This document shows, one piece after another, positions 47,431 through 55,480 of a stretch of DNA of 64,000 bases; the first letter of the stretch is position 1; each line of letters opens with the position of its first letter. The DNA comes from JBCFBK01 sp038562555 (GTDB lineage: Bacteria; Bacteroidota; Bacteroidia; Bacteroidales; Prolixibacteraceae). The stretch is taken from the NCBI GenBank assembly GCA_038562555.1, contig JBCFBK010000019.1, positions 1 to 64,000 of the forward strand, given 5' to 3'. The position numbers were made by a program, and so were the translations under genes. The notes below the pieces were generated by a model. That model was given only the letters and a program-made list of their open reading frames with translations. It made no database searches and was not told the origin of the DNA.

Positions 47431-47716
47431 AATGAAATCCTCCATTTTTTAGTTATACATTGTTTTAAAATGTCGTAAAAAAACATCAAAGCTTGTGCCA
47501 AAAGCGATTCAAAACGACGCCCAAAAATCACATAAAACGTTATACAACAGCAATATACAAATAAACCAACAACTTGTTCCCGGAAAATATTCAGGCATTC
47601 ATGAAGTGTCATTTTTTCTGGGAAAGACGCTGACAAAATGACACAAAAAGAAATCCAGTGCTGACTTATCAAATAATAAGCCGGCACCGGATTCAGAAAA
47701 GGAATTGATCAGGCTT

Positions 47717-47830
47717 CTAATCTCTCCTGTCGTTACGTTTGGCAGCTTTTGCCGCTCTTTTTTCCTTAAGCGTTTTTTCAGGTTCCTTTTTCACATTCTT
47801 CTTGGGTTTTCCTTCTTTTTCTTTTACCAT
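47717..47830 (-). CDS. Small lysine-rich protein (37 residues), copy A
   Basis: A complete 38-codon frame, ATG at 47830 and TAG at 47717-47719, encoding a highly charged protein with 15 Lys, 5 Arg and 5 Glu. It begins MVKEKEGKPK and contains PEKTLKEKRAAKAAKR. Its length is identical to the small ORF at 51433 on the other strand, and both share a P-K-x-LKEKR-like segment. I do not recognise a function; such proteins may bind nucleic acid or acidic partners (inference). It lies downstream of the orphan terminator at 47903-47934. Confidence 0.6.
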   Translation of the reverse strand: MVKEKEGKPKKNVKKEPEKTLKEKRAAKAAKRNDRRD

Positions 47831-48130
47831 GGCTTCACTATTTTACAGTTATAAACTCTGATTTTTCTTTCAGCTAAAGTTACTTATTCATTTTTAGTTT
47901 ATAAAATAAAAACCTGCGAATTGTTTTTCGCAGGACAAAAAATCCTGCAGGAAATTCGAAGCAGAACCATCAGCTTCAAGGCTGCTGATTTAGGGAACGA
48001 ATAGCCGCGATTAAAAAAGAAGCAGGTTTACTGTTTTTTGTATTGAAAAATAATTTCAGAATGAGTATGTTTAACACTTGTTACCGATAAACGTGTACAT
48101 GCAAAATAATACTATCAAAATCTTAAAAAA
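47831..48130. other. Intergenic region with orphan minus-strand terminator
   Basis: 300 bp between the small protein A and the epimerase gene. It contains no ORF of note. It carries a hairpin with T-run on the minus strand (47903-47934), a second hairpin (ATCAGC / GCTGAT at 47969-47989) and a TCCTGCAGGA palindrome at 47943-47952. It may encode a small RNA on the minus strand. Confidence 0.5.
47903..47934 (-). terminator. Orphan intrinsic terminator
   Basis: An 8-bp stem (CCTGCGAA / TTCGCAGG) and 6-nt loop followed on the minus strand by TTTTTATTTT. There is no minus-strand gene within 200 bp upstream of it, since the next gene (48131) is on the plus strand. Confidence 0.7.
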
Positions 48131-49036
48131 ATGAAGAACAGGCGCGAGTTTTTAAAAATTTCGGCGGCGGGATCGGCAGGCATGATTATGCTCGGTTCTC
48201 ATGCTTGTAAGTCGGTTGTTGCCGTCGATAAGAAAAATTACGGAGTTGGTATTCAGTTATACACCCTTCGGGATGCTATGGCAGCCGATGTTCCGGGAAC
48301 CTTAAAAAAAGTATCCGACATCGGGTATAAGAACCTGGAACTGGCCGGTTATTCAAACGGTAAGTTTTATGGCATCTCTCCCACCGATTTTAAAAAAATG
48401 GTCAACGACCTAGGTATGGATATTCTAAGCAGCCATACTCAGGTGGAAGCGGCAGGCATTACCATGGATACTGCCAAAATTATGGCTGATGCTCATGCAG
48501 CGCTTGGCGTTAAATATTGTGTTCAGCCCTGGGTGGAAGAAGTTGACCGCAATATCGAATCGTATAAAAGGATGATTGGTGATTGGAATGAAGTTGGCCG
48601 GGTTATGAAAGAAACCGGAATCCAGTTTGGATACCACAATCACAACTTTGAGTTTGCTCCGATCGATGGGGTCGTTCCTTATTATGATATTTTCATGCCG
48701 GAGATGGATGCCGATCTGATCACGATGGAACTCGACCTGTTCTGGGCATCAAAAGCAGGACAGGACCCGGTGGAAATGTTTAAAAAGTATCCCGGCAGGT
48801 TCCAGCTTCTCCATTTCAAAGACATGAAGACTAACGAAGCCCCCTTCTATGAGGTGATCAAAGACGATGTTTGCGCAGTAGGCGAAGGCGTCATTGACTT
48901 CAAAAAAATACTGGCAGCCAAGGAAACAGCCGGGACAAAATACATCTTTGTTGAAGATGACAATCAGGGTAACGGCAAACCCTTCGAGGGCATTGAGACG
49001 AGCCTGACAAACATTACGACAAAAATTATGGAATAA
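48131..49036 (+). CDS. TIM-barrel sugar phosphate isomerase/epimerase-family protein, exported
   Basis: 301 residues. It starts with a twin-arginine lipoprotein signal (MKNRREFLKISAAGSAGMIMLGSHAC), then an AP-endonuclease-2/xylose-isomerase-like barrel (GVGIQLYTLRDAM, NLELAGYSNG, FGYHNHNFEF, ELDLFWASKAGQDP and LLHFKDMKT) with metal-binding His, Glu and Asp positions conserved. Members include inosose isomerases and 3-keto-glycoside lyase/hydrolase enzymes. Own transcript, terminator at 49039-49065. Confidence 0.9.
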   Translation: MKNRREFLKISAAGSAGMIMLGSHACKSVVAVDKKNYGVGIQLYTLRDAMAADVPGTLKKVSDIGYKNLELAGYSNGKFYGISPTDFKKMVNDLGMDILSSHTQVEAAGITMDTAKIMADAHAALGVKYCVQPWVEEVDRNIESYKRMIGDWNEVGRVMKETGIQFGYHNHNFEFAPIDGVVPYYDIFMPEMDADLITMELDLFWASKAGQDPVEMFKKYPGRFQLLHFKDMKTNEAPFYEVIKDDVCAVGEGVIDFKKILAAKETAGTKYIFVEDDNQGNGKPFEGIETSLTNITTKIME

Positions 49037-49038
49037 AT

Positions 49039-49065
49039 AAAAGAGGCCCCGAAAAGGCCTCTTTT
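49039..49065 (+). terminator. Terminator after the epimerase gene
   Basis: AAAAGAGGCC / GGCCTCTTTT 10-bp stem, 7-nt loop, followed by GTTTT on the plus strand. It also faces the converging minus-strand gene that ends at 49094. Confidence 0.85.
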
Positions 49066-49093
49066 GTTTTACCAACACCCCTGGTTTTGATTA

Positions 49094-49927
49094 TCAGTTG
49101 TTCCCGGTCAGGAATGCCTTCAACCCTTGCAAGTCGTCGGTCCCAATTAAACCGATTTGCTGTTTTTTTAATTCGGTCCAGACAGCCGTTCTTGCTCTTC
49201 CGCCACGATCGGGCGTTGCCCAAAACCTGATGATATAACCTTTTTGTCTGGCTTTTTGCAACAGCGACGCCAATTGTTGCTGTTCATTCTCCGGCATTTC
49301 TCCTTCTCCCTGCCAGGAAAAGAAATTATTCCAGTTATCGCTGATCACAGGCATTAAGGAAACGTCCGGGCCTGAATCAAGCTCATTCAGGCGCCCGTCA
49401 TAGAAAGCATACCGGAGGGACTGCTCCCGCATAAGCTTCAGTGGCCTGTTGCCTGAGACGATGATCCTGACCGCTCCGTTTACGACTGCTCCGTCACGAC
49501 AATGAGTAAGCATATCCCGGTATTCTTCCAGAATCCTGTGAAGAAGTTCATAAGTACTGCTCGCTTCACTCTTGACATCCACAAAAAGGAACAGCTCCGT
49601 TCCTTCACCGTAAACAGAACCTCCATTCCCGGCTATTCTCCGGCGGAGCGGCTCCAGATAAAGGCGGCGCAGGGTCCTTCCTGGTCTTATATCGACGGAA
49701 TCGTGCGCTACAAACATTGAATCGTCCGCTAAAAACACATCCGCTTCAATACTCTTGAACCGATATTCCAAAGCATCCGACAAAGGATTTTCATGTTCAT
49801 AATCATTGTGGGCATGTGCCGGCAAAACAACCGTCTCACGTTTAGAACAAGATATTGAAAACACCAATGAAACAATGAACACAACATTGAAGGCTGTTGT
49901 CAGCAAAAACCGGGACATTCTATTCAT
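49094..49927 (-). CDS. GDPD/PI-PLC-like secreted phosphodiesterase lipoprotein
   Basis: 277 residues. Lipobox LVFSISC, then AHAHNDYEHENPLSDALEYRFKSIEADVFL, which matches the N-terminal part of glycerophosphodiesterase/PI-phospholipase C superfamily barrels (the His and the Glu-Asp pair are the catalytic and metal residues). The C-terminal YIIRFWATPDRG and GLIGTDDLQGLKAFL also fit the barrel. It is close to bacterial homologues of the AIM6 family. It may cleave phospholipid headgroups. Converges with the epimerase gene. Confidence 0.82.
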   Translation of the reverse strand: MNRMSRFLLTTAFNVVFIVSLVFSISCSKRETVVLPAHAHNDYEHENPLSDALEYRFKSIEADVFLADDSMFVAHDSVDIRPGRTLRRLYLEPLRRRIAGNGGSVYGEGTELFLFVDVKSEASSTYELLHRILEEYRDMLTHCRDGAVVNGAVRIIVSGNRPLKLMREQSLRYAFYDGRLNELDSGPDVSLMPVISDNWNNFFSWQGEGEMPENEQQQLASLLQKARQKGYIIRFWATPDRGGRARTAVWTELKKQQIGLIGTDDLQGLKAFLTGNN

Positions 49928-50012
49928 AAATTAACGGTCTTAGATTACAGTACCCTTTATCGGCAACTTGCCTGGGATATAAATTTACACCATTTATTCC
50001 TTTCTGAAGAAT

Positions 50013-50711
50013 TTATTGATAATATCGCTTGAGCGAATCCATCAGGTTAGCCAATTCGGCAAAGGGCTTTTCATTATGATTTTTATAAACCTGATTGTGT
50101 ATCGCCTCCAGTTCTTCCAATGCCGGCAAAGCTTTCTTCCATTTGTTTTCACTGGTCGCGGCAAAAAACATGGTATTTTCGTCGCTAAAGCGTTTTAGCG
50201 ACAAAGCCAGTACCTCTTTACCCTTATCCGTCAGTTCCAATAGTCTGACCCGTTTGTCTGCTTCATCCGGCACTTCATAGAGCAATCCGTTATTCTTTAA
50301 ACGACGGATCGTATCCATTCCGGTTGTGTACTCCAGGTGATAGCTGCTAATTAAGTCGGTTTTACGGGCCCGCTCCATCCGGTCAACGGTTCGCAGAAAT
50401 AAAAACTCCAGCCGGGTATTTACGGCCGACTCTTTTAAAGCTTTACGCGTATAAAATTCATGATAACGCGCAATCCTTGCAACAACCTCCAGAAAGCGCG
50501 CCTTACCCTTCAAATCATCCAAAAACTGATTGGAAGCGGTTTTATCTTTCTGCCGATCGCGCAGATCAATTTGCTGGTTCAGCTTTGGTTCTTCTTCTAA
50601 ACGGTTAATTGTCCACTGGGCAAATCCCAGGAGGTCTGGATGCTTCTCCTCCTGTTCATATTCCTCGTATAAATCAATTAACAATCTCAGAAAGTCATAC
50701 TTACTACTCAT
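50013..50711 (-). CDS. MarR-like winged-helix transcriptional regulator
   Basis: 232 residues. The middle region (about 100-180, NTRLEFLFLRTVDRMERARKTDLISSYHLEYTTGMDTIRRLKNNGLLYEVPDEADKRVRLLELTDKGKEVL) has the MarR wing and recognition helix, with the DKRVRLLELT wing motif. An N-terminal 90-residue helical extension is unlike classical MarR. Regulatory ligand unknown. A repeated ACATCG/CGATGT site upstream (50756-50781) could be its own operator. No target gene is divergent next to it. Confidence 0.85.
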   Translation of the reverse strand: MSSKYDFLRLLIDLYEEYEQEEKHPDLLGFAQWTINRLEEEPKLNQQIDLRDRQKDKTASNQFLDDLKGKARFLEVVARIARYHEFYTRKALKESAVNTRLEFLFLRTVDRMERARKTDLISSYHLEYTTGMDTIRRLKNNGLLYEVPDEADKRVRLLELTDKGKEVLALSLKRFSDENTMFFAATSENKWKKALPALEELEAIHNQVYKNHNEKPFAELANLMDSLKRYYQ

Positions 50712-50755
50712 TCTATCCGCTTTTCTTGTAAAACTATAAAAGATTTGTTACTTTT

Positions 50756-50781
50756 ACATCGGATACGATGTTTTTACATCG
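50756..50781. promoter_or_regulatory. ACATCG-type half sites upstream of the MarR gene
   Basis: ACATCG-N4-CGATGT at 50756-50771 is a perfect palindrome, and a third ACATCG follows at 50776-50781. The sites lie 45-70 bp before the MarR start, in the promoter region, as expected for an autoregulatory MarR operator. Confidence 0.5.
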
Positions 50782-50962
50782 TTCCCGTTTTTTTAATGTT
50801 TAAATAGTCATGTCTAAGCAAGCACTAGTCATACTCAAAACTCTTTTAAAGATACTGCCTGTAGCTGCGGGTAGTTTCGCTGATTTTATTTGACCCGCTC
50901 CGGTTAAAAGCAGCTTCGATACACCCTTTCATTTATTCTTTTTAAAATTTAATCACACGTTT

Positions 50963-51376
50963 ATGGATAATCAAATAGTAATTACGGAATTGGACTATGT
51001 ACGTTTAAGTCAACTGATCCTTTTGACCAAAAACAACAAAACCATTGAACTTCGCAATCTTGATTTTTTGAGACAGGAAATCGCCCGTGCGAAGCGAGTT
51101 GACTCAAAAAAAATGAGTGCAGATTATGTCACAATGAATTCAGAAATCGAGATACTTGATCTCGATAGCAATAAGACCATGACCCTGAAACTGGTTTATC
51201 CTCAGGAAGCTGATTTTCGCAGCGGGCGCATTTCCATCTTGTCGCCTTTGGGAAGCGCACTTTTGGGGTACAAAGTATCGCGCACCATTTCGTTTGAAGT
51301 CCCTAAAGGAACCAAACAGATAAAGATAACCAGGATCATATACCAACCTGAGGCAAATGGTGAGTATACCACCTAG
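50963..51376 (+). CDS. GreA/GreB-family (Rnk-like) elongation factor C-terminal domain protein
   Basis: 137 residues. A short N-terminal helix followed by the GreA/GreB C-terminal FKBP-like domain (VTMNSEIEILDLDSNKTMTLKLVYPQEADFRSGRISILSPLGSALLGYKVSRTISFEVPKGTKQIKITRIIYQP). This arrangement is that of Rnk and related regulators that bind RNA polymerase rather than the two-domain GreA. It is 57 bp before small protein B, on the same strand. Confidence 0.9.
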   Translation: MDNQIVITELDYVRLSQLILLTKNNKTIELRNLDFLRQEIARAKRVDSKKMSADYVTMNSEIEILDLDSNKTMTLKLVYPQEADFRSGRISILSPLGSALLGYKVSRTISFEVPKGTKQIKITRIIYQPEANGEYTT

Positions 51377-51432
51377 ATACGCTGCATTTTTCACGAACAC
51401 CTTATTTATTAACCATTTAAAGTTTATACCTC

Positions 51433-51546
51433 ATGGCAAAAAAAACGAATGAGCCGAAAGTCCCTCTGAAAAGCATCAAGGAGAAAAGGCACGAGAAAAA
51501 GCTTAAGAAGGCAGAAGAGAAAGTAACTCAACGTAAAAAGAAATAA
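51433..51546 (+). CDS. Small lysine-rich protein (37 residues), copy B
   Basis: A complete 38-codon frame from ATG at 51433 to TAA at 51546, encoding MAKKTNEPKVPLKSIKEK and ending in QRKKK; 16 Lys. It matches copy A (47717-47830) in length, charge, and a P-x-K-x-(L/I)KEKR core. I do not recognise the family. A terminator follows 38 bp after the stop, so the ORF is in its own or the GreA-like transcript. Confidence 0.6.
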   Translation: MAKKTNEPKVPLKSIKEKRHEKKLKKAEEKVTQRKKK

Positions 51547-51583
51547 TAAATACCTGCCTTCCGTTAGTGCTTTGAGGGCAACC

Positions 51584-51627
51584 TAAAAAAAGCGCTCAAA
51601 ATCAATGATTTCGAGCGCTTTTTTTTT
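51584..51627. terminator. Bidirectional terminator between small protein B and tRNA-Asn
   Basis: AGCGCTC / GAGCGCT stem with an inner AAAT/ATTT pairing; runs of A on the left (51585-51591) and T on the right (51619-51627). It ends both the plus-strand transcript and the minus-strand tRNA. Confidence 0.85.
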
Positions 51628-51630
51628 CAG

Positions 51631-51704
51631 CTCCCCAGGTAGGACTTGAACCTACGACCTACGGATTAACAGTCCGCCGCTCTAACCAACTGAGCTACTA
51701 GGGA
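51631..51704 (-). tRNA. tRNA-Asn (anticodon GTT)
   Basis: 74 nt. Acceptor stem TCCCTAG pairs with CTGGGGA (one T-G), the D arm and variable loop are normal, the anticodon loop is CTGTTAA with GTT, and the T arm carries GTAGG-TTCAAGT-CCTAC. No CCA encoded. TsaB in this window contributes to t6A37 of ANN-reading tRNAs such as this one. Confidence 0.97.
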
Positions 51705-51746
51705 ATTCTATTTTCTTGTTACTCGCCTTGTGTTTCAAAAGCGTTG

Positions 51747-51754
51747 CAAAAATA
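51747..51754 (-). promoter_or_regulatory. -7 box of the tRNA-Asn promoter
   Basis: TATTTTTG on the minus strand, matching TAnnTTTG, 43 bp before the mature tRNA 5' end. Confidence 0.55.
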
Positions 51755-51966
51755 ACAGCTTTTCCGAAAACAAAAAACTTTTTGCAAAAAAAACTTTTTT
51801 GTCTTCAACCGTTCAAATCAGGCCGGCACTAACTTTACCTGGCGTAGTTCCAAATGTGCGTATCCCTAAGAAAAGAGGAGTCCCATCCGGAAGAACATCG
51901 GCTTCATTCTTTTTTTAATCACAATTTAATAACTAATTTCGCCCTAAATTTTTTGAAACGCAGATT

Positions 51967-54378
51967 ATGTGGATTCGGTTCTCCAGGTTTATTCTCCGAA
52001 ACAGGATTCCTCTACTCATCATACTTGGTTTAGTCACAATGTTCATGGCCTACCAGGCAACGCGCGTAGAGATGTCGTACGAATATTCCCAGCTCCTGCC
52101 CCGGAAGGATCCTGCCTATATCGACTTTCAAAATTTCAGGAACAGCTTTGGTGAAGAGGGAAACCTGATTGTAGTCGGGATCATTGATTCTGATTTTTTT
52201 AAATTGCAGCACTTCACAAAATGGCAAAAACTCAATAAGGACCTGAGTGAGATCGATGGCGTTGAAAACCTGGTCTCCGTTTCAAGCGCCTATAATCTGA
52301 AAAAAGATACGAAAAAGCGCCGTTTTGAGCTGGAACCGGTCTTCCCTGAAGTCGTCAGCAGTCAGCAACAACTCGACAGCCTGTCGAAAACATTGTACTC
52401 GCTGCCCTTTTACCGCCGTCTTTTGTACAACGCCAACGACCATGCCTATATGCTGGGCATCACGGTCAGCAAGGATAAAATGAAGTCGAAAGACCGAGAA
52501 AAAATGGTCCTGGCAATCAAAGCCCGATGCGATGCTTTTTCAAAAGAAACCAGTATAAAGGTTCATTACTCGGGACTTCCATACATCCGTGTCATCAACT
52601 CGATACGGATAAAGTCGGAGATCTACATGTTCAGCGCCCTGGCGATTGCCTTATGCGCACTGATCCTTTTTATTTTCTTCCGCTCGCTGAAAGCTGTATT
52701 TTTTCCCTTGATCATTGTTTTGACCGGGGTAATCTGGGCTGTTGGAAGCATGGCCCTTTTCGGATACAAAATTTCACTGCTCACCGGTATGATCCCCTCC
52801 CTGCTGATCGTGATCGGCATTCCCAACAGCATCTATATGCTAAATAAATACCATTACGAATTCAGGGCCCACCGGAACAAGATCAAAGCGCTCCAGCGTG
52901 TAATTATCAAGATCGGGAACGCTACCTTCCTGACCAACCTGACCACCGCCTGTGGTTTTGCAACTTTTATCGTTACCAACAGTGAAATTCTCCGCGAATT
53001 CGGAATTATTGCTTCTCTGAACATTATGGCCTTATTTCTCCTGGCCATCATCATGATCCCAACTATTTTCAGTTTTATCAGGCCTCCAAAACCGAGACAC
53101 ATCAAGCACCTGGAGAACAAACATATCCAGCGGATCATCGAAAAACTGATCAAGCTTACAACCGGCCACATCAAAATAGTTTACGCTTCAGCCTTTATTA
53201 TCCTTTTGCTGGGCATTTACGGAACCACCCTCATCAAAAGCTCAGGTTATATGGTGGATGATATCCCGGAAAGCGATGTCATTTACAAGGATCTTAAGTT
53301 TTTTGAAGAACACATCGATGGCGTTATGCCGCTTGAAATTGTGATCGACACCAGAAAGCCCAAGGAGGCCATGAGCATGAACACTTTTAAACGCATAGAC
53401 CGTCTGGAGCAACAACTGGCAAATCATGCAGAACTATCTGCTCCCTTATCAGTTTTAAATATCCTGAAATTTTCGAAACAGGCTTTTTACAACGGAAAAG
53501 AAAAATATTACAGTTTGCCCAGCAGCCAGGAAAAGAATTTTATTCTGGCATATGCCAATAATTCGATGCAGAATTCAGAAAGCCAGGTCGGACAGCTCCA
53601 TTCTTTTCTGGACAGCAGCCAGCAAATAACGCGGGTGAGCATCCGGGTGAAAGATATCGGGACGAAGGCAATGGATCAGCTTTACGCTACAATAGTCCAG
53701 GAAATCGATTCCATATTTCCCGCAGAAAAATATGATGTAATGGTAACCGGATCAAGCGTTACCTCGTTTAAAGGGACTGAATATCTTGTCAAAAACCTGT
53801 TCACCAGTCTTGCTTTGGCCGTTTTCCTGATAGCCGGCTTCATGGCCCTGATGTTTTACTCGTGGCGAATGGTTGTCCTGTCGCTCATCCCAAATCTCCT
53901 GCCATTGATTTTCACCGCGGCAATCATGGGTTTCACAGGCATTCCCATCAAAGCATCGACCATTCTGGTTTTCAGCATCGCCTTTGGGATTTCGGTCGAC
54001 AATACCATTCATTTCCTGACCAAATACAGGCAGGAACTCAGTGCTACCAACTGGAATATACAACGTTCGGTAAAACGGGCATTGCGTGAAACCGGGGTAA
54101 GTATGCTTTATACCTTTTTTGTTCTGTTTTTCGGATTTGGCGTTTACAGCGTGTCAAAATTCGGAGGAACAGCGGCGCTGGGCATTCTGGTGTCACTCAC
54201 CCTGCTGATTGCCATCACCTCAAACCTGATCCTGCTTCCCAGTCTGCTGATCGGACTTGAACGGCTAACAACCACCAAAGCTTTCAGGGAGCCGTTGCTG
54301 ACCATCTACAATGAAGAAGATATCGAACTTGAAGAACTGGAGACAGATGAATTCTCAAAAACAAAGAAGGAGGAATGA
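51967..54378 (+). CDS. RND/MMPL-family exporter (lipid or hopanoid-type)
   Basis: 803 residues with 12 transmembrane helices in two repeats of 1+5, each followed by a periplasmic loop (N-terminal helix about 10-30, loop about 35-215, next helices about 220-400; second repeat 420-790). It contains the SSD-like/MMPL segments GIPNSIYMLNKYHYEF and FGISVDNTIHFLTKYRQE. Members export lipids, hopanoids or other hydrophobic substrates. Its last codon overlaps the start of the polyprenyl synthase gene, so export and isoprenoid synthesis are linked. Confidence 0.92.
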   Translation: MWIRFSRFILRNRIPLLIILGLVTMFMAYQATRVEMSYEYSQLLPRKDPAYIDFQNFRNSFGEEGNLIVVGIIDSDFFKLQHFTKWQKLNKDLSEIDGVENLVSVSSAYNLKKDTKKRRFELEPVFPEVVSSQQQLDSLSKTLYSLPFYRRLLYNANDHAYMLGITVSKDKMKSKDREKMVLAIKARCDAFSKETSIKVHYSGLPYIRVINSIRIKSEIYMFSALAIALCALILFIFFRSLKAVFFPLIIVLTGVIWAVGSMALFGYKISLLTGMIPSLLIVIGIPNSIYMLNKYHYEFRAHRNKIKALQRVIIKIGNATFLTNLTTACGFATFIVTNSEILREFGIIASLNIMALFLLAIIMIPTIFSFIRPPKPRHIKHLENKHIQRIIEKLIKLTTGHIKIVYASAFIILLLGIYGTTLIKSSGYMVDDIPESDVIYKDLKFFEEHIDGVMPLEIVIDTRKPKEAMSMNTFKRIDRLEQQLANHAELSAPLSVLNILKFSKQAFYNGKEKYYSLPSSQEKNFILAYANNSMQNSESQVGQLHSFLDSSQQITRVSIRVKDIGTKAMDQLYATIVQEIDSIFPAEKYDVMVTGSSVTSFKGTEYLVKNLFTSLALAVFLIAGFMALMFYSWRMVVLSLIPNLLPLIFTAAIMGFTGIPIKASTILVFSIAFGISVDNTIHFLTKYRQELSATNWNIQRSVKRALRETGVSMLYTFFVLFFGFGVYSVSKFGGTAALGILVSLTLLIAITSNLILLPSLLIGLERLTTTKAFREPLLTIYNEEDIELEELETDEFSKTKKEE

Positions 54379-55361
54379 TGTATTCATTGAAAGATCTGAA
54401 AAATATATTTATAAACCGGCTGGAAACGGAAGCTGAACGGATAGGCGCCGCCGAACCGGCCAACCTTTATCAGCCTGTTCAATATACCCTGAATATGGGC
54501 GGAAAAAGGTTACGTCCGGTGATGACACTAATGGCCTGTGATCTCTTTAACGGTGACATTGAAGCGGCCATGCCTGTGGCACTGGGAATTGAAGTGTTCC
54601 ATAATTTCACCCTGCTTCACGATGATATCATGGATAAGGCCGCGCTGCGCCGGAACAAACTCACCGTTCATAAAAAATACAGTGAAAATACCGCCATCCT
54701 GTCGGGCGACGCCATGTCGATTCTGGCTTTTCAATACCTGCTGCAAACGAACAGTCCTGCTTTTCATGAGATAGCCGGACTGTTCACAAAAACAGCGATC
54801 GAAGTATGCAAGGGGCAGCAACTGGATATGGATTATCAGGACATGCTTGACGTTTCCATTGAAGATTATCTGGAAATGATCAGGCTGAAAACAGCCGTTT
54901 TAATTGCCTGCAGCCTGAAAGCAGGCGCTCTGTCCGGAAATGCTTCTGCGCAGGATGCCAACCGTTTGTACGATTTTGGCATTAATCTCGGATTGGCTTT
55001 CCAACTGCAGGATGACCTGCTCGATGTTTATGCCGACGAAAATAAATTCGGCAAACAATCGGGAGGCGACATCGTTGCCAATAAAAAAACTTATTTACTC
55101 CTGAAAAGCCTTGAGCTTGCGTCGGCAGCGCAACGGGAAAAACTGCTTTCACTGATCACGGCAATAAACCTCAAGCCGAATGAAAAAATAGCCTCGGTAA
55201 AGAAAATTTATGCCGATCTCAACATCAGGGAAATCACCACAGGGATCATTCGTGACTATTATATGAAAGCTCTCGCCGGACTGGAGGGCGTATCCTCGGA
55301 AAAAAGGCGCAAGTCGGAATTTTTAATGCTGGCCCAAAAGATCATCAAACGTGAAAATTGA
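54375..55361 (+). CDS. Polyprenyl diphosphate synthase (long-chain type)
   Basis: 328 residues. First aspartate-rich motif DDIMD (83-87) and the second DDLLD (213-217), with GGKRLRPVM near 42-50 and the GQQLDMDYQ segment. It condenses isopentenyl diphosphate units to a chain for quinones or undecaprenyl-type carriers. The start ATG overlaps the RND stop by 4 bp (ATGA), and an AGGAGG stands 5 bp upstream. The chain length cannot be told from the sequence; the residue before the first motif is Leu-His, compatible with a long product. Confidence 0.94.
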   Translation: MMYSLKDLKNIFINRLETEAERIGAAEPANLYQPVQYTLNMGGKRLRPVMTLMACDLFNGDIEAAMPVALGIEVFHNFTLLHDDIMDKAALRRNKLTVHKKYSENTAILSGDAMSILAFQYLLQTNSPAFHEIAGLFTKTAIEVCKGQQLDMDYQDMLDVSIEDYLEMIRLKTAVLIACSLKAGALSGNASAQDANRLYDFGINLGLAFQLQDDLLDVYADENKFGKQSGGDIVANKKTYLLLKSLELASAAQREKLLSLITAINLKPNEKIASVKKIYADLNIREITTGIIRDYYMKALAGLEGVSSEKRRKSEFLMLAQKIIKREN

Positions 55362-55480
55362 TTTTTCCTTTTTGAAGGCATCATCCAAATTTAAGAGCTG
55401 CCATTCAAACCTTAAACTTGTTCAGTTGTTCTGCTTTTTGTAATTTTCAACTTCCCTCATCAGGATGTAAAATAAATATC

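Noticed and set aside
47427..47687. Minus-strand frame upstream of Hsp20
   Set aside because: It overlaps the Hsp20 start codon, has an odd hydrophobic and Cys-rich composition, no signal-peptide logic and no family resemblance. The region is probably the Hsp20 leader and promoter.
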